Positions 27,207 to 35,839 are shown, numbered from the stretch's first letter. The stretch is DNA of 64,000 nt from an uncultured Oenococcus sp. (GCA_934229385.1 CAKQDH010000001.1:62001-126000), one strand, 5' to 3'. Translations and numbers: made by a program. Notes: generated by a model from the sequence alone, not told the origin.

Positions 27207-27487
27207 TTTTTATTCCTATTTTTATCATTCATATTTTCATTAGTTAGATAATTTTTAATTAGTTCTTCGACAATTTCGTCACGGGGGAAATGTCTTATAA
27301 AATTACGTGCTCCATTTAATCTAGGTATATAAGCAGGATCACCTGAAATCAAATACCCTACTATTTGATTAATTGGATTATATCCCTTTTCTTGCAAGGT
27401 ACCATAAACAAACTTCAACATTTCTTTAACATTATTTGGCTTATTATTACCAAACTTAAATATAGTTGTATCCTCAAATTCTGCCAT
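27203..27487 (-). CDS. ireB: IreB family regulatory phosphoprotein (UPF0297)
   Basis: A 94-residue protein homologous to enterococcal IreB, a substrate of the serine/threonine kinase IreK that affects cephalosporin tolerance. The strongly conserved block [34 protein letters not shown] and the following [13 protein letters not shown] identify it (the block spans about residues 29-81). Threonines 7 and 8 in FEDTTIFKF lie where IreB is phosphorylated. It starts just after alaS and overlaps ruvX, forming the conserved alaS-ireB-ruvX operon. Confidence 0.94.
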   Translation of the reverse strand: MAEFEDTTIFKFGNNKPNNVKEMLKFVYGTLQEKGYNPINQIVGYLISGDPAYIPRLNGARNFIRHFPRDEIVEELIKNYLTNENMNDKNRNKK

Positions 27488-27492
27488 TGATC

Positions 27493-30171
27493 TTATTTTA
27501 CCTTATTTGAAACGTCTAAGAAATGGTTTCTTATATAATTTGGAACCAAGTCTAAAGCCTTTTTAATACCAAGGGAGTTTTTTCCACCAGCTTGTGCTAA
27601 ATCAGGTCTACCACCACCACCACCTTGGATTTCCTTGGCGATAGCTTTAATCAAATTATTTGCCTTTAAATTATTAGGCTTAATCGAAGCAGCAACTATA
27701 ATAGGCTTTTTATTATTACTAGAGGCAAGAATAATTAAATCAGAAGCTCTTTTATTCCGCCAATTATCTACAATTTCTCTAAGAGAAGTCATATTCTGGT
27801 TTTTAATTATTGCTGTAATATAACTAACATTCCCTACTTTTTTTACTTTATTTAAAACTTTGGAAAATTCTTGATTAGCAAGTTGGGATGATAAAGATTC
27901 AATCTTTTTTTTATTTGCTCTATTTTCTTTAATAACTTCAGAAACTTTGTTATTTAGTTTATTGACATCTTGAATATTTAAAAGGTTTGCAGCTGATTTT
28001 AATATATTTTCATGTTCATTTATAAATCTAAGAGCATCTACCCCTGTAACACCTTGGATTCTACGAATCCCTGATCCAATACCAATTTCATTTGTAATCC
28101 TAAATATTCCTAATTCGCTAGTATTCTTCGCATGGGTTCCACCATCAAATTCTTTATTATAATCATCAATAGAAACAATTCTTACTTTTTTTCCATATTT
28201 TTGATTAAAAACAGCTATTGCTCCCATTTTTTTAGCTGAATTAATATCAGTTTCAAACCACGTAATAGGAAGCGATTTAAAAATCTGTTCATTAATTTGT
28301 TTTTCTATTTTATTAAGCGTATTTTTGTCTACCGGCCCTTGATGGGTAAAATCAAATCGTAAAAAATGCGGTTCAACAAGGGAACCAGCTTGATGAACAC
28401 CGTTTCCCAAAATATTGCGAAGAGCTTGATCTAAAAGATGGGTAGCTGTATGATTTTTTGATATTCCTTGATGCCTTTTTTTATTAATCTTTAAGTTTAC
28501 CTGTTCTCCGATCCTAATAGATTTATATATACTAGCATTGTGTATATGTTGCTTATTTGGACCACTCTGAACATCATTTATCCCTGCTAAAATTTCTTGA
28601 TCGTCTAAAGATAAAACTTGTCCTTTGTCGGCAACTTGTCCTCCCATTTCCGCATAAAAAGGAGTTTTGTCAAAAACCAATAAAGCTCTTTGCTTAGGAT
28701 GAGCTACATTTATTAACTTATTATTTGCTATCATAGCAACAACCTTAGCCTTTTTAACTTGGTCTTTTGTCCATCCAACGTATTTAGAGGGTGCTTTTAA
28801 ACTCATTAATGCTCCATTTTGAGCTCCAAAAGTTTTTATTTTCCCTTGAGCTTTTCTTGCTCTTTGTTGTTGCCGTTTCATTTCAGCGGAGAATCCATTT
28901 TTACTAACTTTCAAATCAGCATTTAAAACTTGTTCTCTTGTTAATTCAAAAGGAAATCCGTACGTATCAAAAAGTTTAAACGCATCTTTACCAGAAATTT
29001 CTTTTTGGTTATTGTCTTTTGCATTTTTAATTAATTTATTTAGTAAAGTAAGGCCTGAAGTTAAAGTTTTATTAAAACGTGTTTCTTCTTCTTTAATTAC
29101 CTTAGAAATTTTATCTTTATTTTTAAGAATTTCTGGATAATAAGCCTGCATAATTTTGCCAACAGTAGGGACCAACTTAAATAAAAATAATTCTTCAATA
29201 CCAAGCTCTCTTCCATGCATTACAGCCCTACGAATAAGACGTCGTATAACATAGCCACGTCCTGTATTTCCAGGAAAAGCACCATCAGAAATTGCAAAAG
29301 TTACTGCTCGAATGTGGTCAGCAATTATTTTAAAATTAACATCGTCTTTTTTATTTTTTCCGTAGCTCTTATTCGAAATTTTTTCTACTTGATTTATAAT
29401 TGGCAAAAATAAATCCGTTTCAAAATTTGTTGGGGCGTTTTCAAAAATTGAAACAACACGTTCTAAACCCATCCCGGTATCAATATTTTTATGTGGAAGT
29501 TCAGGATACTGTGTATTATCAGTTAATCCTGGAAGATGATTGAATTGAGAAAAAACAATATTCCACATTTCCAAATATCGTCCATTTTCACCGCCAGGAT
29601 ACATTTCAGGGTTATCATCAGACAAATTTTGGAATTTTTTTCCACGGTCAAAAAAGATTTCTGTATCGGGACCAGATGGACCTTCACCAATATCCCAAAA
29701 ATTATCATCTTGAGAAATAGCATGCCCTTTAACAAAACCAGGTTGAGCCAACCAAAATTTTTCTGTTTCTTTATCTCTTGGATAATATGTTATATAAAGT
29801 TTTTTGGGATTAATATCAAACCATTTATCATTAGTTAAAAGTTCCCATGCCCATTTAATAGCTTCTCTTTTAAAATAATCACCTACAGAAAAATTTCCCA
29901 ACATCTCAAAAAACGTATGATGACGAGCAGTATGGCCAACGTTTTCAATATCATTAGTTCTAATTGATTTTTGGGCACTTGTAATTCTTGGGTTTTCAGG
30001 TACAACACTCCCATTAAAATATTTTTTTAAAGTTGCCACACCCGAATTAATCCAAAGTAAACTCGGATCATTATCTGGAATTAAAGAATGACTTGGCTCT
30101 ATTTTGTGTCCTTTTGATTTAAAAAAATCTAAGAACATTTTTCTTATTTGTACAGAATTAAGTTTTTTCAT
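27493..30171 (-). CDS. alaS: Alanyl-tRNA synthetase
   Basis: Class II synthetase that charges and proofreads tRNA-Ala. The catalytic N-terminal domain has [35 protein letters not shown] and the [15 protein letters not shown] segment. The editing domain has [12 protein letters not shown]. The second zinc-binding motif, normally CGGTH, is DGGTH here (Asp676, His680). The C-terminal C-Ala domain ends with [14 protein letters not shown]. At 892 residues the length is typical. No T-box or other leader is visible. A TAATAT box ten bases before the ATG suggests a very short 5' leader. It heads the operon with ireB, ruvX and the DUF1292 gene. Confidence 0.97.
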   Translation of the reverse strand: MKKLNSVQIRKMFLDFFKSKGHKIEPSHSLIPDNDPSLLWINSGVATLKKYFNGSVVPENPRITSAQKSIRTNDIENVGHTARHHTFFEMLGNFSVGDYFKREAIKWAWELLTNDKWFDINPKKLYITYYPRDKETEKFWLAQPGFVKGHAISQDDNFWDIGEGPSGPDTEIFFDRGKKFQNLSDDNPEMYPGGENGRYLEMWNIVFSQFNHLPGLTDNTQYPELPHKNIDTGMGLERVVSIFENAPTNFETDLFLPIINQVEKISNKSYGKNKKDDVNFKIIADHIRAVTFAISDGAFPGNTGRGYVIRRLIRRAVMHGRELGIEELFLFKLVPTVGKIMQAYYPEILKNKDKISKVIKEEETRFNKTLTSGLTLLNKLIKNAKDNNQKEISGKDAFKLFDTYGFPFELTREQVLNADLKVSKNGFSAEMKRQQQRARKAQGKIKTFGAQNGALMSLKAPSKYVGWTKDQVKKAKVVAMIANNKLINVAHPKQRALLVFDKTPFYAEMGGQVADKGQVLSLDDQEILAGINDVQSGPNKQHIHNASIYKSIRIGEQVNLKINKKRHQGISKNHTATHLLDQALRNILGNGVHQAGSLVEPHFLRFDFTHQGPVDKNTLNKIEKQINEQIFKSLPITWFETDINSAKKMGAIAVFNQKYGKKVRIVSIDDYNKEFDGGTHAKNTSELGIFRITNEIGIGSGIRRIQGVTGVDALRFINEHENILKSAANLLNIQDVNKLNNKVSEVIKENRANKKKIESLSSQLANQEFSKVLNKVKKVGNVSYITAIIKNQNMTSLREIVDNWRNKRASDLIILASSNNKKPIIVAASIKPNNLKANNLIKAIAKEIQGGGGGRPDLAQAGGKNSLGIKKALDLVPNYIRNHFLDVSNKVK

Positions 30172-30527
30172 TTATAGACCTATATTACCTTGATTTTTTA
30201 TTTTTTATAATTAATGCTTAATTTATAATTAATGATCATTAAATCCGTTTACATGGATAATCAAATATTAATTATACCTATTTATCTATTTAATTTTTTT
30301 ATCTATTATATTTTAATGAAAAATTAATCTATATGTAAAAAAATATATTATTTTACTTTATAAATTTATAAAGTAAAATTAAGTTTATAATTTTTTTCAA
30401 ATTATTCTAAAAAAATAAGCTTGTTAATGAAAATTTATGTTATTTTAATTAACATTTCCTATTAAAATAAAAAAAATAGGCTTAAAATCAACTATAAAAA
30501 TTACGAAGAAAAGAAAGTCGCTTTGAT
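30172..30527. other. AT-rich intergenic region between divergent alaS and permease genes
   Basis: 356 bases with no plausible gene. It contains a direct repeat of TTTATAATTAATG (30204-30216 and 30222-30234, 18-base period). The second copy merges into the palindrome TTAATGATCATTAA (30229-30242). A perfect 30-base palindrome lies at 30350-30379. It must hold promoters for both flanking units. No T-box core motif was found. Confidence 0.7.
30350..30379. repeat. Perfect 30-base palindrome
   Basis: The two 15-base arms of ATTTTACTTTATAAA are exact reverse complements with no loop. The T-run needed for an intrinsic terminator is not immediately adjacent on either strand, so an operator or cruciform is as likely as a terminator. 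It lies upstream of the amino-acid permease. Confidence 0.75.
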
Positions 30528-31952
30528 ATGAACATTTTTCGAAAAAAAAATATTAAAGATCTTTTAAAAAATAAAACTCCACTAAAAAGAACTCTTAAAA
30601 CTTGGGATCTAACTTTTTTAGGAATCGGAGCTATTATCGGTACCGGAATATTTGTTTTAACCGGTAAAGGAGCCCTAACAGCTGGTCCAGCTTTATCACT
30701 TTCGTTTTTAATCGCAGCTATCGCTTGTGGTTTTGCAGGGCTTTGTTATGCAGAATTTGCTTCCATGGCCCCTGTTTCCGGATCAGCTTATACATATTCT
30801 TATATAGCATTTGGAGAAATGGTTGCTTTTGTTATCGGCTGGGATCTTATTTTAGAATATGCTTTGGGTGCTGCCACTGTCTCTGTTGGCTGGTCAGGAT
30901 ATTTTGTTAATCTAATTGAGAATTTAGGCTTGCATATTCCTGCCGCTTTAACTGTTGCAGCTGGTACTCCTGGAAGTAATGGATTCTTTAATTTACCTGC
31001 TTTTTTAATTGTCATAATAATCACAACTTTAATTTCTTTAGGCATTAACCAAACAAAAAGGGTTAATGATACTATGGTTATCATTAAATTGGTTGTTATT
31101 GTTTTGTTTATATTAATGACTGTTTGGTTTATAAAGTCAAATAATTGGAAACCTTTTTCACCATACGGATGGTATTCTCAATCTGGCGGCACATCAAAGG
31201 GAATAATACCTGCCGCTGCGATTGTTTTTTTCTCTTTCATTGGTTTCGATTCAGTTGCTTCAAGTGCTGAAGAAACTATTAATCCAAGAAAAACATTGCC
31301 TAAGGGTATTCTCTTTTCGCTTTTAATAGCTACTGCTCTATATATCATAATGACTTTGATTATGACCGGTATTGTTAATTATCCACAATTTTCTCATTAT
31401 TTAGATGCCCCAATCTTAGCAGTTCTTGCAAAAACAGGCCAGAAATGGCTTTCATTTATTGTTAGCCTTGGTGCAATCTTAGGTATGACAACAGTTATAT
31501 TAGTTCAATTATATGGGCAGTCTAGGATAAGTTACTCAATGTCTAGAGATGGGCTCTTCCCACGTTTTTTTGGTCAAATAAATAAAAAACGCCAAACTCC
31601 TTTTAAGGGAACATGGTTTTTTGGCGGTATTACAGCCCTTGCAGGCGGTTTTATCAATTTAAATATTCTTTCTGAACTTGTTAACATTGGTACTTTAACT
31701 GCATTTATCTTAGTTTCAGCCGGCATTATATGGATGAGACATAAAAATCCCGATGCCCATAGAGGATTTAAAGCGCCTGGGGTTCCCTTAACCCCAATTA
31801 TTGCTATAGTTTTTTGTATAACTTTAATCTTAGGGTTAAATTGGGAAACATGGATAAGATTTTTAGTTTGGTTTATAGTAGGTATTATAATTTATTTCTC
31901 TTATTCAAGAAAACATTCAAAATTAAATAACTTTTCCCAAAATAAAAAATAA
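30528..31952 (+). CDS. APC-family amino acid permease
   Basis: A 474-residue transporter of the amino acid-polyamine-organocation superfamily, closest in pattern to the cationic/branched amino-acid permeases of the YfnA type. About twelve membrane helices are visible. The family signature GIGAIIGTGIFVLTG is at residues 32-46 and the helix 6 segment FFSFIGFDSVASSAEE near residue 240. The C-terminus is polar and short. Substrate cannot be assigned. It is followed 48 bases later by a universal stress protein gene, with which it probably forms an operon. The Shine-Dalgarno is weak (AAGAAAG). Confidence 0.9.
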   Translation: MNIFRKKNIKDLLKNKTPLKRTLKTWDLTFLGIGAIIGTGIFVLTGKGALTAGPALSLSFLIAAIACGFAGLCYAEFASMAPVSGSAYTYSYIAFGEMVAFVIGWDLILEYALGAATVSVGWSGYFVNLIENLGLHIPAALTVAAGTPGSNGFFNLPAFLIVIIITTLISLGINQTKRVNDTMVIIKLVVIVLFILMTVWFIKSNNWKPFSPYGWYSQSGGTSKGIIPAAAIVFFSFIGFDSVASSAEETINPRKTLPKGILFSLLIATALYIIMTLIMTGIVNYPQFSHYLDAPILAVLAKTGQKWLSFIVSLGAILGMTTVILVQLYGQSRISYSMSRDGLFPRFFGQINKKRQTPFKGTWFFGGITALAGGFINLNILSELVNIGTLTAFILVSAGIIWMRHKNPDAHRGFKAPGVPLTPIIAIVFCITLILGLNWETWIRFLVWFIVGIIIYFSYSRKHSKLNNFSQNKK

Positions 31953-32000
31953 AACTAAAACCAGTTTTTAAAAAAATTATAATAAAAGGGGGTATTAAAT

Positions 32001-32432
32001 ATGACTTACAAAAATATTTTAGTTGGAATTGATGGTTCTGACAGAGCTAAAAAAGCACTAAAGGTAGCTTGTTCTTTAGCTTCAGCATTATCAGCAAAAT
32101 TACATTTAGTATGGATTGTAAATCGAGACCATGCCATGATTTCTTCTTTTGATGTAGATGAAGATTTTTATCATGACAGATACTTAGAAATTAAAAAAAA
32201 ACTAGCCCCATATATAAAAAAAGCTAAAAAAGTTATTCCTGATGCTACAGGTGAAGCAATAGTAGGTGATGCAAAAGTTCTTTTATCAAGAGATATACCT
32301 AAAAAATATAATGTAGACTTAATTGTTCTTGGAAATACGGGGTTAAATTCTATTGAAAAACTTCTTATCGGATCCCATACGAATTTTGTAATTCATGATT
32401 CATCCTGTGATGTATTAGTTGTTAAAAAATAA
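32001..32432 (+). CDS. Universal stress protein UspA family
   Basis: A 143-residue single-domain Usp. The N-terminal strand NILVGIDGSDRAKKALKVA has the conserved Asp, and the nucleotide-binding motif GNTGLNSIEKLLIGSHTNFVI fits the G-2X-G-9X-G(S/T) pattern of ATP-binding members. It ends with the usual CDVLVVKK strand. It likely has an ATP-binding stress role; the precise function is unknown. AAAGGGGG lies about seven bases before the ATG. A bidirectional terminator follows. Confidence 0.93.
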   Translation: MTYKNILVGIDGSDRAKKALKVACSLASALSAKLHLVWIVNRDHAMISSFDVDEDFYHDRYLEIKKKLAPYIKKAKKVIPDATGEAIVGDAKVLLSRDIPKKYNVDLIVLGNTGLNSIEKLLIGSHTNFVIHDSSCDVLVVKK

Positions 32433-32497
32433 ATCGTTTTTTTTTAAATGATTGCATTAGGATTTATACTTTATATCTAAAATTTTAGTATTTTAAA

Positions 32498-32529
32498 AAA
32501 CATCTACAATCATTACCATGTAGATGTTT
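32498..32529. terminator. Bidirectional intrinsic terminator
   Basis: Ten-base arms AAACATCTAC and GTAGATGTTT with a 12-base loop, between the convergent stress-protein and reductase genes. On the minus strand the stem runs into TTTTTT, and on the plus strand into TTTT followed by AT-rich sequence. Confidence 0.8.
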
Positions 32530-32551
32530 TACAATTATAATTTTTTTAATT

Positions 32552-33895
32552 TTATAAAAGATCGTTAGTTGCAGATTCTATAGAAGGGAAAAGATAAATT
32601 AAACGACCTATTTGTTTCTTATTAAGTTTAAATTCAATTGCAGGTAATAAAGTGTTAATAACATTAACAGCTCTTTCACTAACTTCTGAAGCACCAACTA
32701 AATTTTCATTCTTATCAAAAATAAGATAATAGTTATCAATCGTTTCTTTTTCTACTTGCCTAAACCAATCGCCCTCTAGGTTGCCATTTTCTATCTTAAA
32801 TTTACTAGGGTTATTTTTAGCAGTTTGATAACTGATGCCAACTTGAGAAATTCTTGGAGAAGTAAAAACAACAGATGGTATAGCTGGATAATCAATAGGC
32901 TGAGTGTTCTCATGTAAAAAGGATTGGGTTAAGTAAAGGGACTCAAAAATAGCCGTAGGGGTTAGTTTTGGCTGCTTCTTATCGATTACATCACCAGAGG
33001 CATAAATATTACTTACGTTAGTCTGCAAATGATCATTAACAACAATTCCATGAGGATTATAGTCAATACCAACTTTTTCTAAGCCTATATTTTTTACATT
33101 AGGTACACGCCCCGTTGCATCTAAAATCCAATCACATTCAAAATTATTCCCATCTTTTGTTTCAACATTTAATTTATCATCTTTCTTAGAAAAGGCTTTT
33201 GGTTCGGTTTTTCTAACAAATTTAACGCCTCTTTTTTCTAAGTCTTGAATGATAGTTTCAACAAATTCCTGATGGTATGCTCTTAAAGCTTTATTTCCAT
33301 GAGTTAATACAGTAACATCTGCTCCTGAAGCATTAGCTATTGTAGCAAATTCCATTGCAACATACCCTGCCCCTAAAATTAAGATATGCTTAGGTAGCTT
33401 CTTTAAATTCATAAAATCACTACTATCACCCGCTAGATCTTCTCCAGGAATATCTAAACGATGTGGATGTTGTCCTGTTCCTATAACGATCTTATCAGCA
33501 GTTTTGGTTTCTTTTTCATTAATCTCAACAGTGTGGGAATCTTTTAAAATACCATTTCCATGAATAACATCAACATTTGCTGATTTTAAAGACCCAGAAA
33601 TAAAATCTGGTAAGCCCTTAATTACTTCTTCCTTATGTTGAAAATTTTTATTCCAGTTAATTTTTAAATTACCACTAACAATACCATTCAAACGTTGGAA
33701 AGCTCTTTTTAAATTTACTGGAGCATCAAGGGTTATTTTTGCATTACAACCTCTATTAGGACAAGTGCCCCCTATTGTGCCCTTTTCTATAATACCTACC
33801 TTAACTCCCTTAGAAGCCAAAGGGATTGCTCCATCAAAACAAGCATGTCCGCTACCAATATAAAGAACATCGTAATCATACTTTTTAGAAGACAT
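32552..33895 (-). CDS. FAD-dependent pyridine nucleotide-disulfide oxidoreductase
   Basis: A 447-residue flavoprotein of the glutathione reductase/dihydrolipoamide dehydrogenase superfamily. The FAD-binding segment is DVLYIGSGHACFDGAIPLASKG, the redox-active pair is C45-PNRG-C50 in GGTCPNRGC, the NAD(P)-binding motif is ILGAGYVAMEFA, and the second FAD motif is NIYASGDVID. The usual C-terminal HPT motif, which supplies the catalytic histidine, reads FPSIES here. The family is common in lactobacilli; the physiological substrate is unknown. Monocistronic, ending at the shared terminator. Confidence 0.85.
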   Translation of the reverse strand: MSSKKYDYDVLYIGSGHACFDGAIPLASKGVKVGIIEKGTIGGTCPNRGCNAKITLDAPVNLKRAFQRLNGIVSGNLKINWNKNFQHKEEVIKGLPDFISGSLKSANVDVIHGNGILKDSHTVEINEKETKTADKIVIGTGQHPHRLDIPGEDLAGDSSDFMNLKKLPKHILILGAGYVAMEFATIANASGADVTVLTHGNKALRAYHQEFVETIIQDLEKRGVKFVRKTEPKAFSKKDDKLNVETKDGNNFECDWILDATGRVPNVKNIGLEKVGIDYNPHGIVVNDHLQTNVSNIYASGDVIDKKQPKLTPTAIFESLYLTQSFLHENTQPIDYPAIPSVVFTSPRISQVGISYQTAKNNPSKFKIENGNLEGDWFRQVEKETIDNYYLIFDKNENLVGASEVSERAVNVINTLLPAIEFKLNKKQIGRLIYLFPSIESATNDLL

Positions 33896-34052
33896 TTTAA
33901 CTCCTATTTCAAGTTTTTTTATTAAATTATTTTATGAATATCCGTCATTTTTAGATTACATCAATTTTTTTACTAAAGCAAACAAATGCGATTAAGGTAG
34001 ATTTTTTATTAACTTATATCTTACAAAGCTAAAAAAGATTAATTGAAAAATG

Positions 34053-34086
34053 ATAAAAAAGTATTTGGCTATCTAACCAAATACTT
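34053..34086 (-). terminator. Intrinsic terminator of the tRNA operon
   Basis: On the minus strand the ten-base arms AAGTATTTGG and CCAAATACTT enclose an eight-base loop and are followed by a run of T residues. It lies about 12 bases after the last tRNA gene, tRNA-Ser(GCT). Confidence 0.9.
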
Positions 34087-34097
34087 CATTTTATATC

Positions 34098-34187
34098 TGG
34101 AGATTGAGGGATTCGAACCCTCGCGTCGGTATTACCCGGCCTACACCCTTAGCAAGGGCGCCTCTTCAGCCTCTTGAGTAAATCTCC
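34098..34187 (-). tRNA. tRNA-Ser (anticodon GCT)
   Basis: Acceptor GGAGATT pairs with AATCTCC. The anticodon loop is TTGCTAA, and the long variable arm is typical of serine. The discriminator base is A where G is usual for serine. No CCA is encoded. This is the last gene of the tRNA operon. Confidence 0.95.
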
Positions 34188-34269
34188 AATAAACTCAGAA
34201 ATTAAGAAAAACTGTTTATCTATAATAAATACAAGTTATTTTTAATTTAAATTAAAAATAACTTGTTAA

Positions 34270-34343
34270 TGGACCATCCAGGACTCGGACCTGGGACCTC
34301 TGCGTTATCAACACAGCGCTCTAACCGGCTGAGCTAATAGTCC
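34270..34343 (-). tRNA. tRNA-Ile (anticodon GAT)
   Basis: Acceptor GGACTAT pairs with ATGGTCC (with a G-T pair). The anticodon loop is TTGATAA, discriminator A, no encoded CCA. It is the tRNA expected to be sensed by the ileS T-box. Confidence 0.95.
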
Positions 34344-34345
34344 AA

Positions 34346-34416
34346 AGCGAATGACGAGAATCGGACTCGCGTAACCAGCTTGGAAGGCTGGGGCTCTACC
34401 ATTGAGCTACATTCGC
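34346..34416 (-). tRNA. tRNA-Gly (anticodon TCC)
   Basis: Acceptor GCGAATG pairs with CATTCGC. The anticodon loop is CTTCCAA, discriminator T as usual for glycine, no encoded CCA. It is nearly adjacent to the tRNA-Ile gene downstream. Confidence 0.95.
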
Positions 34417-34435
34417 AATCATGGGTTTAACCCAA

Positions 34436-34508
34436 TGGCTCGAGGCGGAATCGAACCGCCGACACAAGGATCTTCAATCCTCTGCTCTACCGACTGAGCT
34501 ATCGAGCC
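34436..34508 (-). tRNA. tRNA-Phe (anticodon GAA)
   Basis: Acceptor GGCTCGA pairs with TCGAGCC. The anticodon loop is TTGAAGA, discriminator A, no encoded CCA. The spacer downstream contains a short TGGGTTTAACCCA palindrome. Confidence 0.95.
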
Positions 34509-34543
34509 CTTCAAAACTTTAACTCTTCGATATTACTATCGAA

Positions 34544-34617
34544 CGGTCCCAACGGGATTCGGACCCGTGATCTCCTCCGTGACAGGGAGGCGTCTTAACC
34601 AACTGGACCATGGAACC
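34544..34617 (-). tRNA. tRNA-Asp (anticodon GTC)
   Basis: Acceptor GGTTCCA pairs with TGGGACC. The anticodon loop is CTGTCAC, discriminator G as expected for Asp, no encoded CCA. Confidence 0.95.
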
Positions 34618-34696
34618 AATAAAAGATACTCTATTCATTTATCGTTAATATATTTAACATTTAACACATTTATGCCTTTATATTTTAAAAAGGCAA

Positions 34697-34770
34697 TTGC
34701 GGGAGATGGATTCGAACCACCGACCTTCAGGTTATGGGCCTGACGAGCTACCAGACTGCTCTATCCCGCG
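34697..34770 (-). tRNA. Initiator tRNA-fMet (anticodon CAT)
   Basis: Begins CGCGGGAT and ends TCCCGCAA, giving the C1-A72 mismatch that marks the initiator. The anticodon loop is CCCATAA below CAGG/CCTG-type pairs. No encoded CCA. Confidence 0.95.
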
Positions 34771-34807
34771 ATATTTTTATATTTTAGGCCTAATTATTAA
34801 TAGGCAC

Positions 34808-34897
34808 TGGAGAATAGAGGATTTGAACCTCTGCGCCGGTTTCCCGACCTGACGGTTTTCAAAACCGTTCCCTTCAACCAGACTTGGGTAATTCTCC
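34808..34897 (-). tRNA. tRNA-Ser (anticodon TGA)
   Basis: Acceptor GGAGAAT pairs with ATTCTCC. The anticodon loop is TTTGAAA, with a long variable arm. As in tRNA-Ser(GCT), the discriminator is A rather than G. No encoded CCA. Confidence 0.95.
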
Positions 34898-34911
34898 AAT
34901 AATTTGGCCAA

Positions 34912-34985
34912 TGGACCCTGCTGGACTCGAACCAGCGACCGAGCGGTTATGAGCCGCCTGCTCTAACCAACTGAGCTAAAGGTCC
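34912..34985 (-). tRNA. tRNA-Ile2 (anticodon CAT, lysidine-type)
   Basis: The body GGACCTTTAGCTCAGTTGG with loop CTCATAA matches the Bacillus tRNA-Ile(CAT) whose C34 is changed to lysidine by TilS, not the elongator tRNA-Met. Discriminator A, no encoded CCA. Identity is by sequence likeness from memory. Confidence 0.8.
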
Positions 34986-34997
34986 CTCTTAAGCCAA

Positions 34998-35071
34998 TCG
35001 CGGCGGGGGGGATCGAACCCTCGACCTCCCGGGTATGAACCGGACGCTCTAGCCAGCTGAGCTACACCGCG
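34998..35071 (-). tRNA. Elongator tRNA-Met (anticodon CAT)
   Basis: The body GCGGTGTAGCTCAGCTGGC with loop TTCATAC matches the Bacillus elongator tRNA-Met. The first pair is C1-G72 in place of G1-C72. Discriminator A, no encoded CCA. Confidence 0.85.
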
Positions 35072-35091
35072 ATGGATTGAGTTTAACCCAA

Positions 35092-35165
35092 TCGGGACAA
35101 CTGGGTTCGAACCAGCGACCCCCTGGTCCCAAACCAGGTGCTCTCCCAAACTGAGCTATGTCCCG
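35092..35165 (-). tRNA. tRNA-Pro (anticodon TGG)
   Basis: Acceptor CGGGACA pairs with TGTCCCG, with the C1-G72 pair normal for proline. The anticodon loop is TTTGGGA, discriminator A, no encoded CCA. Confidence 0.95.
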
Positions 35166-35238
35166 AGTTAGATAAATGTATCTATTTTTTAATGAAATAA
35201 AAAACAGAAAAAATACCTTATCGATCATTACTGACCGA

Positions 35239-35312
35239 TGCACCATGAAGGAGTCGAACCTTCAACCTTCTGATCCGTGGTCAGACGCTCTATCCAATTG
35301 CGCTAATGGTGC
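35239..35312 (-). tRNA. tRNA-Arg (anticodon ACG)
   Basis: Acceptor GCACCAT pairs with ATGGTGC. The anticodon loop is CCACGGA; A34 is expected to be deaminated to inosine by TadA. Discriminator A, no encoded CCA. Confidence 0.95.
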
Positions 35313-35360
35313 ATTTAGATCCGTCAGCATGTTTAAGATCTTAACAACATCCTCAGGACA

Positions 35361-35443
35361 TGCCGGCGCCCGGGCTCGAACCGGGACGGTTAAATACCGC
35401 AGGATTTTAAGTCCTGTGCGTCTACCAATTCCGCCACACCGGC
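35361..35443 (-). tRNA. tRNA-Leu (anticodon TAA)
   Basis: Acceptor GCCGGTG pairs with CGCCGGC. The anticodon loop is CTTAAAA, with a long variable arm. Discriminator A, no encoded CCA. Confidence 0.95.
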
Positions 35444-35464
35444 GACTACCGCCTTAAGCGGCAA

Positions 35465-35536
35465 AGCGAATGGCGGGATTCGAACCCGTGACCCCCACCA
35501 TGGCAAGGTGATGTTCTACCACTGAACTACATTCGC
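35465..35536 (-). tRNA. tRNA-Gly (anticodon GCC)
   Basis: Acceptor GCGAATG pairs with CATTCGC, identical to that of tRNA-Gly(TCC). The anticodon loop is TTGCCAT, discriminator T, no encoded CCA. Confidence 0.95.
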
Positions 35537-35557
35537 AAATTTTTGGAGGAAACCCTC

Positions 35558-35630
35558 TGCCGACTAGAGGGTTCGAACCTCCGACCCCCGCTTTACAAGA
35601 GCGGTGCTCTGCCAACTGAGCTAAGTCGGC
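35558..35630 (-). tRNA. tRNA-Thr (anticodon TGT)
   Basis: Acceptor GCCGACT pairs with AGTCGGC. The anticodon loop is CTTGTAA, discriminator A, no encoded CCA. Confidence 0.95.
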
Positions 35631-35660
35631 TCACTTAATCTTTAAGGGAAAGACTCCCTA

Positions 35661-35733
35661 TGGACGCTACAGGGATCGAACCTGTGACCTCCTGCTTGTA
35701 AGGCAGATGCTCTCCCGGCTGAGCTAAGCGTCC
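35661..35733 (-). tRNA. tRNA-Val (anticodon TAC)
   Basis: Acceptor GGACGCT pairs with AGCGTCC. The anticodon loop is CTTACAA, discriminator A, no encoded CCA. It is the first gene of the operon, about 40 bases downstream of the predicted transcription start. Confidence 0.95.
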
Positions 35734-35778
35734 TTTTTTCAAGTTAATTATTTAACTTTTAACAACAAACAACTTAAG

Positions 35779-35807
35779 ATATTACCCGAAAAAAGTTCGA
35801 ACGTCAA
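35779..35807 (-). promoter_or_regulatory. Promoter of the tRNA operon
   Basis: On the minus strand a TTGACG -35 box (35802-35807) and a TAATAT -10 box (35779-35784) are separated by exactly 17 bases. It is the best-formed sigma-A promoter in the window and matches the expected high expression of tRNA genes. Confidence 0.88.
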
Positions 35808-35839
35808 CTAATTTATTAGTTTTTTTGAAAGTTTTTTAA

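Noticed and set aside
30172..30527. T-box leader for alaS
   Set aside because: No AGGGTGG-type T-box core or regulated terminator on the minus strand; a -10 box lies almost at the start codon.
30725..30910. Cys-rich 61-residue plus-strand ORF
   Set aside because: Out-of-frame shadow inside the amino-acid permease gene; the cysteines arise from Gly/Ala/Val codons read in another frame.
35049..35457. Short ORFs across the tRNA cluster on both strands
   Set aside because: They cover tRNA genes with clear cloverleafs and are not coding.
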